DNA of 64,000 nt, taken from contig WIXG01000052.1 of assembly GCA_009869945.1 (NCBI GenBank), forward strand, positions 1 through 64,000. The letters are read 5' to 3'. Both the position numbers and the translations under genes were made by a program. Of this stretch, positions 55,301-64,000 are shown in pieces. Numbering within the stretch: position 1 is the first letter of the stretch; each line of letters starts with the position of its first letter. The notes beneath the pieces are model-generated. The model saw only the letters and a program-made list of their open reading frames with translations, was not told where the DNA came from and did no database searches. Origin of the DNA: Mesaphorura yosii (Eukaryota; Arthropoda; Collembola; Poduromorpha; Tullbergiidae).

Positions 55301-56846
55301 TTCTTTGTGTGCCGATGCACCTAAAATGACGATAAACTAAACTAACGCAATGTTAACGCTAATAATACAAAACCAGTCTAATAGGGTTTAGTCTCATTCA
55401 AATAATTTGACGACGATTGTAAAGTATGGAATATCACACAAAATGACAGGGATGCAATACAGTTCGCAGTGAATAAATTAAAATAATGCCACAGAAGCAA
55501 ACATGGACCGAAATATTTGCCGACGCTATTCTGATCAATTACCGGCTGATTTGGCAATTAATTTGTGCATTTTGAAGACCTAATTGTCTTGGCCAGCTGC
55601 AGTGCACGGGCGAGTGTAGCGCAACGCGACCACACAGGCACGGCACGCACTAAATACTATCAAGGGTTTCACCTCGCCTAATCAATTTTCATTTAGGGTG
55701 ACTGCACCGCGCTGAAGAAAGTCAAGTCAGTAGCTTAAACATTAAACTAGCTTTAAATACAGTCGTAACTACTCGCATCTCCTATCCGATTCCCAATGCA
55801 TAATGCAACCATGTTGCATGGTTTCTAGATATTTTTGGTTATAGATCTCAGTGCTTCAAGCCCAGCCTCAACAATTCTCAGCACTTCGAAGTATTGTATT
55901 GTAGGCCTATTGAAACACTAACTCGTAAGTTTAGATTGTTTAGACTCCACTTCGTAGTACATTAATTAGTTTTAGATATACGAGTACAAATGCGTGAAAA
56001 AAATTTAAGCATTAAGTTACGAAGGTATGCAAATGTACTCCTTGACTATTAAAATCGCGATTGCCGCTAAAACACGCTACAAAGCCTGCGTTAATTATTA
56101 TTACTCCATAGTAAAGAAATAACAATAGTGGAAAAATGTTAAAGGGTACAAAAGGTCTGCTAGCGTGTAAATTGCATCAGTTAATAAGCCAATAAGAACA
56201 CGACAACAGAATCAACAGTTTCATGTCACATGATGAATGATCTTGGAGAATGAGATTTGGAAGAGCTCTCGATATTGTTAGGATTACGCTTATTAATTTC
56301 CACCTGTCTTGATGAGACGTCTGCTTGACATTTGTGAATAGTGACGACAAGTTTTTGGAGCAATAGATTCATCTCAAGTCAGCAATTCTCGTTTGTAATG
56401 GAAAAATAGTGTGAAAAATAAAAAGAATTGCAATTATATCGTAAGAATAAAATTTGCAAGCGAGAAATAAACTTGATCTCTAATTTCAGGAATACTTTGT
56501 AGTAAATCTTCGTTAGCTTTGCGTGAATAATTTCAGAATGAGTTTTTGCTCTCCTCGACTACGAGATGAATATGAGAATATAAATATTAGGTTATTATGA
56601 CTCTTCTCTAATAAAAAACGTATATAATCATAAAAATCAATTATGGATTCTGTATCAATAAAAAACTGAGCATTTAAGTCTCCTAGCTTCAGTACAACGA
56701 TGAATTGCATTGGGTGCTAAGAATGCTATTAGATTAAAGATCCAAAGGGACGCGTTTTGCATTCGTTTCTTGCCTGAATTGGGCGATTCCTCGTTATGTG
56801 TAAAAATAACGTTATCTTCTGTTGGTCTTCATGAATGTTGTTTCGA

Positions 56847-56852
56847 TTTATT
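56847..56852 (-). terminator. Candidate polyadenylation signal of mex-3
   Basis: AATAAA on the minus strand lies 764 bases past the mex-3 stop codon. Several further minus-strand hexamers exist more distally (for example 52256-52261), so the true 3' UTR may be longer or use more than one end. Confidence 0.3.
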
Positions 56853-57615
56853 GCATTGGAGAGTTTGTAATTTATAATCAAGTTTCAAGAGAAGCGTGTA
56901 ATTGGCGTGAGCTCAGGAGAAAGGAATACGTTATTCGTAACCGAAAGCAGTCAGAAGAGAAAATCCCTCGATAAATATTAATGGGATCTTGCGTATAAAA
57001 TTTGCAAGTTCGTAGAAAAATGCATAGATTTTCATTTTGAGTTCCCGCGACGTTACCTTTAATTCGCTGCTCAAGTTAAACGTAGACGTTAAAATGGCTG
57101 GCGTATGCAAATACAGTCATAATTCTGCCTCGCACGGGTAGCAGAAGAGGAGACTCAACCGGAATTTGGAAGGAAATGATGCCAATTATGTACTAGACAC
57201 TTTACCTTTACCACAAATGCAAACTGCAAGCTATTCGACGTTCTCCGTTATCCATGACGTTCTACGTTATGAGGAAACGCTGATGAAAGAATTTGAAATA
57301 TCAACCGTTATCGCGTTAAATGAAATGAATGTAAGGAACAACAATAAAATGATTTTGCAATGTCTGTATTTGGTAAATGCGAATTTCAGAAAAGTATCAC
57401 CTTTGACAAGAAATTTGATAAAGTGGTTTAAAAATACATCACGAAGTACGGAAAGAAAGAGCAAAAGAGGATATTAAAATGGAAAAGATTTAGTAGTTTT
57501 ACATTTTTTTAGGTTTTTAAAATGCCTGTATGCAGTTGTTGGAAGATTATGAAGCTTAAAATACTGTTGAATGTAGATAAAGATGAATCTCCGTCAGACT
57601 GTAGAAAGAGAAGTC

Positions 57616-58484
57616 TTACATGTCAGAAGTGGAACCGACTCCAATAGCCGATGGTGGTGAGTTTGATTTAAAAGTTGAATCCAGAAGCGAGTCGAGAAGT
57701 CCGGGTTCGAGAGCCAGCGGTGCAGTTTCTGATGTCGGTGACTCGCCAATCCCCTCGTCGCGGTCGAAGCTTCCCCAGAGCGACGATGAGCCAGCACTCC
57801 CGTGGATGCTGGTTGAATTGGCGGCTGATGACGCCCACTGATTGCCGAGTCCGGATACTGATGAGAGACTGCTGCTCAACGAGTTGATAGCACCTAGTCC
57901 GAGACCGAGGCCTAACCCAAGTCCAAGTCCTTCCAAGCCTTGCAGCCCGTTCTTGTATAGGCTTGCCAGAAGTTCATTTTGAGATGATGTAAGTTCGTCG
58001 TTGAGTGTTATTCCATTCTCTTGTGGGAGAGATCCAGTGCGAATTGCAATATGAGTTTCAATCTCCCGACGTGCCAGCTGAACATTGTCGGGAAGTCCGG
58101 TGACTTCAAATACTGGGTCCTTGTCACGTGATGGAGTCACGATGTAAGTGTGAGTCTGCTGTTGAATACGCTTGATGGTGGCACCTTTTGGACCAACGAC
58201 CAGACCAACAACGCGGTACGGAACTCGAACTTGAATTGTAACTTGCCCAGGAACTGGAGTCGGAGCGCAAGAGACAGTGGTGCCATTTGTTGGTGTAGTT
58301 CCATTGCTGCCCGTCTTGCGAGATGCACGAATTTGTGAGAAATGATCAGCAGCAGAAAGAATCTCACGTTTAGCCAGTCCAACATCTTCCTTACGTCCGG
58401 TGACAACAAATACTGGTTCTTCTCCACGAACTGGTGTCTTGATATAAGTGTTGGTCTTGGCGCGAAGAGCCTTAATTTTGCAGC
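57616..58484 (-). CDS. mex3: MEX-3 KH-domain RNA-binding protein, last exon (5' part outside window)
   Basis: The exon starts after the acceptor TTTTCGCAG (58493-58485) with [19 protein letters not shown] and reads 289 residues to a stop at 57616-57618. It carries the rest of the first KH domain ([21 protein letters not shown]) and a complete second KH domain with [22 protein letters not shown], its GPKG loop, [17 protein letters not shown] and [21 protein letters not shown]. Both are almost invariant in MEX-3 proteins. The family binds mRNA 3' UTRs and represses translation; in the beetle Tribolium mex-3 represses caudal in the head region. After the KH part comes a Leu-Gly dipeptide repeat, a Ser-rich stretch and the end GVGSTSDM. 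There is no C-terminal RING finger as in vertebrate MEX3 proteins. The exon with the N-terminus and the KH1 start was not found up to 64,000, so a long intron is likely. Confidence 0.95.
57892..57942 (-). repeat. Hexanucleotide-type repeat encoding Leu-Gly dipeptides in mex-3
   Basis: Degenerate six-base units on the minus strand encode [16 protein letters not shown], six uninterrupted Leu-Gly/Gly-Leu steps. Synonymous differences between units show it is not a fresh slippage product. Confidence 0.8.
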
Positions 58485-61400
58485 CTGCGAAAACCAGACA
58501 ACTCGATTAATTATCAGCTCATTTAATTTTAGGATTCATTACAGAAACTACGAAGTGTCTTGAGAAACCTTTTGCACTCGGAATGCGATTTTAACATGTC
58601 ATTGATATAATTGCCAATGTAGACACGAGTATGAATTATGAACAAGTATTAACAGGAATAACCAATTATTTCGACATTCCATCTTTCAAAAAACGTTTGC
58701 ATCTTTTGTTTCTGGCCATTAAATTTGCACAGGAAGAGATACCAGTCGACACAACCTGATTTCATCAGGATTTACTTTATAATTTCATAGATCACACAAG
58801 TAGGAAATGATGTGGATCAGCCGCGTATATACACCATGCCATATGCCTGGTAATGCAAGGGTTATAAAAGTTATAATTGGAATATGAATATCTTCAATTT
58901 CCATTCTCATTCTCGTCCTAAACCATCACCACCAAGTCGTATGCCAATTGTGCATTTCCCACTCACAATTTCGAGGCAAACTGAAATCAGGCACGATCAC
59001 AGGAGGAAGAGAGGATAATAATATATTCTCTAATCTTGTAAAATCCGGGCAAAAAATCCATGCACTACGTGTAAGAAAGAGCAACAGCGTACGAGCTAAG
59101 CTGCAGCTAAAGTACAAAGGTCTCTTTATGCCGAGAATGGAATGAGTTCAAAGACCAAGGCATAAAACGCGTATTAGACAAGCAAAAACAACCTCTTTAT
59201 TTAAAGAAGATAATGCATGGCGATTGTGCTATCTGGGAATTCGCACATACGAAACACCAAAGTGCTAAAGCAAAGCAACTTACACACGCACGTGTTCAGA
59301 GAGTGAAAGGATTATTTTCGAGTGAATTCGTTTTTCGTTTTAATATTACTTTCAGACTTTATTTGCATGACTCCACGGGTCGCAGCTTCGAGAGCTGGTT
59401 GTTTTATGTGCTCTCGGACGGGTTTCTCAAATATGACGTTTGCTCAGGCTATCACGTAATGGTTTCGTGCTGCGGTACTCGAATCGCAAAGTTTCCTACC
59501 TAAAACCTACACTGCCAGAAAAATTGGAACGGAAGTTGTACGTTCATTCTCTTCCCTGAATGATAATTAAAACTATTTTTGAATCGTGGTCCATGGTAGA
59601 GTTGTGCTAGACGGCTCAGACTCAAGTCAAGTGTGTGTTTAAAAGTATGGACGCTTTTTATTCGAACCTAACCGAGAAAAACCGAAGAGCGGATGCAATT
59701 AATTAGAAAATAGAAATGGCAAAATCAGAGAATGGGAGAAGATAAAAACGGGCATTGTTTATATTTAGCAATGAGTGAATGAGTCTATACATTTCTGCCC
59801 GTGTATGAGTCAGTCCCGCACGATTTCATAACACGTCGCCAAACGGAATTAAAGTTCGAAGTCGGATCGAATCAAAGTCAAAGCAGTCTATAGTCTAGTT
59901 GGCTGTCTGGGTCCAATTAATTTTGCGTGAGTACAAGACAGCTAATTACACGACACGACCGGGCTGGGATCATCTCGTTCCATACCAAAGTCGCTTTAAG
60001 TGTCAAAGCCAAGCACGAGAAACGAAGGGAGGGATAGTCAAATCAAAAGTCTTAGATTTTGCATACTGAAATTAGTTCATGGATAGACAAAAATGCGACA
60101 AAGTTATATTAATTTAGGATTCCATTGTTGTTCACATAAGTATTCAGACATTCTAGGATTGACAAAGAAAAAGCACAATATGGCACTTGACTTAAACGTG
60201 GGGTCAAAAAGTGCAAAAAGCGTGAGTTTGCTGGTAAACCTTGAACAAGTGACACTGACGGACATAAGCTGGGAGTTTTGTCGTGATCACATTATTATAT
60301 AAGGAAGCACTTTTCATTTTCATCGACCATTGTTCACAGGCACGACTAATTGGCAATTTTATGAGATGTCTCGCAGAATGCCAAAGAACTACGACTGAGA
60401 TTTACGACACGCTCAAAGAGCCATGTGATTGGTGCCACTGCAGTAGGCAGCAAGTGCATTCAGGATTTGCCACCTCAGCAAGTGCAGCATGCAAGAGTTA
60501 ACGTCATACTCAGTAATTTCGCAACAATAGCAAGGATGTTATTCAATTTTGAATTGCGAACATACGAATCTCTTAAAACACGCAGCTGCCTTGTGTCATT
60601 GTCCATGAATTTGCAGATTTCCTGATTTCAGCAAGTCTTAAAAGTTGAGTCATTTACATCTGCAATTTGCCAGTGCGTCTTTTATGTTCGATGTTGAATT
60701 CTTATTCTACTCACTACAAGCAGATTTTAAGCATAAATGAATTTTGCATAAACCAACAGCTCCAGACTATTTGCAAGCTGCTCTTGTCATTAGCTCCTTT
60801 TCGCATTTACTTCGCATAAAATCACGCATGAAAAGCAGGTACAAACTCCAAACTTGCTAAATGAGTAGACAAAATGAGCATTCATCGCTTCAAGCTTACA
60901 TAACATCCCACTCGCTGCCAGCGAACATCCGCCGTTCACGGGAAAACAATTACACGATTCTCACGTTATTAAGTTTATTCAGACAACATGCAAATATTTG
61001 AAATTTGAACGAGTACGAGCAATGCCATTCAACCACGGTCTCAAGTTCTTCGCAATACTCATTCGCCGGCTTGTGACTTTTGTTATTCTGAAATGCCTAA
61101 ACTTTTTCAGCGTTGCGTCGGTGTTACAGATCTCAATCTTGCAGAACTTCAAGGTGGAAAAGATTTGTCTTATCTTCTGAACAGGCAAAACAGCAACTAG
61201 GTGTATTCAGTCTCGAAAAGTTTACAACTTCGACACCCACGCATACAAAGTTGCAAACCTTTGCTACAATTATGTTTTTTAAACTCTCATTTCCCTAATT
61301 TCATTGAGGCATGAAACGAAAACTAACCCACCCAAATGAACTTCAGCTGGGTCGCGATGGGAAATGAAAGTCGTTTATGTTTGCCATTGCCATTAGTTTG

Positions 61401-64000
61401 TACAGAACGCTAATAGTTTAATTTCGTTGGAGATCTCATTGATATTGATTTAAAACAATGATGGCACATATCAAACTCCCGAGTGCGAAAGGCGTATCGT
61501 GTCAAGTCAAGGTACCTACGACCTACATGCGATCTGGCGCACAAATGAATAGGAAACGTTTCAATAATCCCAAGTTCAAGTCGTGTACTTACGTTGGCAA
61601 TTGAGTAGAAATCGGAAATCAGTCGCAAAATATGATCGACAGGGGTCCCAAGAAAGGCATGATTCATTAATTATCTATGAACTACGCCACGATTTAGAGA
61701 TAACTGAGAGGTTCAACCTTGCACTTTAGCATAAGTGTCGTTCAGCACGCATCACGCAAATTGCATTACATGATGCAACGCAGAGCCCACAAATCGATTA
61801 TTGATAGTCAACAGTCAAATAGTATAAATGTAAACGCAGCGGCAGCACGTAGAAATTAAACTTGACAAAGATTAGTTCGCTAATAACTGCTGCAAACCTT
61901 CTTCTCGCAATAAACGAGTGCCAAGTACAAATTAGCATTGCTGCATTGCAGCTGGTGATAAAGTGTGGGATGCGTACAAGGTGAAAGGTCTGAAAAATAT
62001 TTTGAAGTTAGACATTGAGCTAAAAATCATGCACTGCACGGTTGGGAAGACAGACACAGGCATTATGCAAAGTGAGAAATCACGAGGACAGTCGTCGTTC
62101 TTATTAAGTAGTTAACAATAATTGTCATTTGTCTCGCGTTCTTGCCAAGCACAAATTACAATACGCAGTCATCGAAAAAGGGCAAAAATATTAAAATTAA
62201 TAATGGCAGACGGAATGACACGTTTTGACCTCAACATGATTTTAGACTGAGCATGGTCTTGGTAAATTTATACTTGACTGTGTTTATCATCTTCGTCATT
62301 TCCTTTGGCCAAGTGAATGTATTGAAAACGGGAACATATACACATGCCACGTTTTCCTCGAGTTGACCTGCTGCGCAACTGCTCGCTCATGGTACATATT
62401 ATTTATGGTTTATCCTAATAATTTTTCTCTAGCATTTTCTGGTAACCAAATATTAGTGGAAAGGAAAAAGGAAATAACCAAATACCCGAGTTCTTAGAAC
62501 AGATGTGCGCGTGCAAGCTGTAAACCAAGTCAAATATAGGCAGCAATTGGGAACCACCATGTGTTAATGTATAAGGAAGACTGTGGTACATGTCCGAATT
62601 TGTGATCAATTCGGCCTTATTCGGTGATTCCTTTAATTACTGTGGTTAACAAGAAACTGCAAAATGCATCTTTGAACTTTGGGTATCGTCGTACACAAGC
62701 GACACAATTAAGTTGCAAAACACGTGAAAGTAGATTATTAAAAGCATGCCATGCCGGTACTTCTAACATTTTGTGTTTGCCGAAAAATATTAATGCATCG
62801 CGATGATTCCAAATTGCACACAAGGAAAGACTTAAGAATCAAAATTGACACAAAGTAAAAAAATGCAAGCGAGCGTAGTCGAGAAAAAACGTCAACTAAA
62901 GTGTTCTTGAAGTCAAAGATTGAACTTCAACCCTTCAAAAGTTCTGTCTGAAGAGTCTGAAATATTTGCTTGAAATTCGTACGTGCGTACAAGCCGTTCA
63001 AGAACTCTGTAGGCAGACCCAGCCTGACACTTATCCACGTGTTCATCTTCCAAACATTGTCGCCTCATTTAACTCGAGCAAAAAGCGACTGACTGTGAGA
63101 CTGTCATGATGTGTGTGGTGGAATATCTACAAATTGCGACGTAATGAGTTCAATCTAATCAACAGCTTTGTGCTCTGCTAGTTCCGCGCGCTAGAGCCCA
63201 TGTGTAATGAATATAAACTTATAAGAGGTCAAAGTATAATCATTAAAGTTAAATATTATGACAAATATTACCCAATGCACGAGTAGAACGCTCTCATATA
63301 ACGTTTCAGCTAATAACACTTCAGTAAGAATGAATCACTTTCAATTTCTCACTCGGCCAATTCTCTCCAGCAAGATTCAGACTGTTTATGTACGGTCATA
63401 TGCGACTCGACACTCAAGTCCAAGTTTGAAGCAAAAAGCGTTTGTAGTTTTGTTTTAGCCTTCTCAGCCTGGCTCTGATCGTCAATCAGCTCCAATCGAA
63501 AACATCCGCATTCATGTACTGAGACAGCGACCGTTCGAAAGCCATTGACACATGCGCACCAAGTCCATTACAAACATTCATCGCGTCTCATGAGTTCGTC
63601 AGTCAAGTGAGTCAAGTACTCCAAAAATGTACAAAAAAGGCATATGCAATATGTAACAAGAGATCTACTGAGGCTGGTTCAACTGAATACCGACTAACTT
63701 ATTGGGTTCGTAGATCGTTTCAATTCATTCCAACATTTATTTTTAACCAACTGCTTACATATTTATGTCAAGTCAACCTCTTATCAACAGAAATTCAACG
63801 TTTATTCAACTCAATCGTCAATCAAGCGTTTTGCCTCCATGTGCAAGGAGGACACAGGATGCGTCATCGTCATCGCATGTTTTTTAACTTATCACATTTT
63901 GCAGAATTTATGACTGAACTCACAACCAGCCTGAACCAGACGAATGTGATTGCATGCTGCTTGCCTTGACAGGAAGAGTACGCTCATAAAATCCGTCTCA
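58485..64000. other. Presumed mex-3 intron, nothing else recognised
   Basis: The exon start at 58484 shows that upstream mex-3 exons lie further right. Open frames here (up to 120 codons at 63607-63969) have no recognisable domain. No splice-compatible KH1 start exon (ending in the VAEIVGRQ motif) was found on the minus strand. Confidence 0.5.

Larger units (their letters stand above)
38734..57615. other. Long stretch without a recognisable gene
   Basis: Nearly 19 kb hold only short open frames on both strands, none with a recognisable domain or with splice-linked partners. The right part (roughly 52.2-57.6 kb) is very AT-rich. The segment next to 57,615 must contain the 3' UTR of the mex-3 gene. 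The segment 39.9-41.3 kb is richer in GC and CpG. Simple sequence is sparse: GATAC repeats near 44187-44205, GCGA/GAGCGA runs near 39313 and 39940, and TAA/TAG triplets near 52270-52318. Undetected short exons, noncoding RNAs or enhancers remain possible. Confidence 0.55.

Noticed and set aside
58485-64000. Search for the mex-3 exon coding the N-terminus and start of KH1
   Set aside because: No minus-strand segment with the VAEIVGRQ-type ending before a donor was found, so the exon is taken to lie beyond the right edge.

Overview
The window is nuclear DNA from an arthropod. Five of the seven recognisable genes are spliced into many exons with GT-AG introns, most of them 50 to 90 bases. The gene families also point there: a Futsch-type MAP1, insect-style tandem aldehyde oxidases, a gustatory receptor ending in TYxxxxxQF, a sigma-class glutathione S-transferase and a mex-3 gene. 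Retained mex-3, which is understood to have been lost in Drosophila, argues against a higher fly. A crustacean, springtail or other non-dipteran arthropod fits, but the sequence alone does not settle which. No rRNA, tRNA, CRISPR array, intact transposon or virus-derived element was recognised.

Layout. From 1 to 18,620 on the minus strand lies the 5' part of a Futsch/MAP1-like cytoskeletal gene; its 3' part runs off the left edge. Its first coding exon is separated from the second by a 13.6 kb intron. A complete three-exon sigma-class GST gene sits inside that intron on the plus strand (6,742-7,510). From 18,621 to about 20,690 is a head-to-head promoter region. Two complete tandem aldehyde oxidase genes follow on the plus strand (20,695-26,510, 23 coding exons, 1,298 aa; 27,170-32,699, 25 coding exons, 1,308 aa). 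Next, in the same direction, come a gustatory-receptor-like seven-pass membrane protein (33,017-34,850), a dihydrodiol dehydrogenase of the Gfo/Idh/MocA family (35,881-37,261, 336 aa) and a small secreted lipocalin-like protein (37,802-38,624, 224 aa). About 19 kb with no recognisable gene follows (38.7-57.6 kb), including a GC-rich, promoter-like stretch near 39.9-41.3 kb. The window ends with the last exon of a mex-3 RNA-binding protein gene on the minus strand (57,616-58,484) and about 5.5 kb of its presumed intron.

Working together (inference): the same-strand block from 20.7 to 38.6 kb carries two aldehyde oxidases, a candidate taste receptor, a reductase for small carbonyl or diol compounds and a possible small-ligand carrier. 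Such a set could serve both to sense and to clear small hydrophobic chemicals, with the nested GST as a further detoxification enzyme. No shared regulation can be shown from the sequence, and compact neighbourhood alone may be chance. The finest-grained signals are in gene structure: near-identical exon lengths in the two oxidases, two introns present only in copy 2, GC-AG introns in copy 2, and stop-free introns with lengths divisible by three in the receptor and the lipocalin-like gene.
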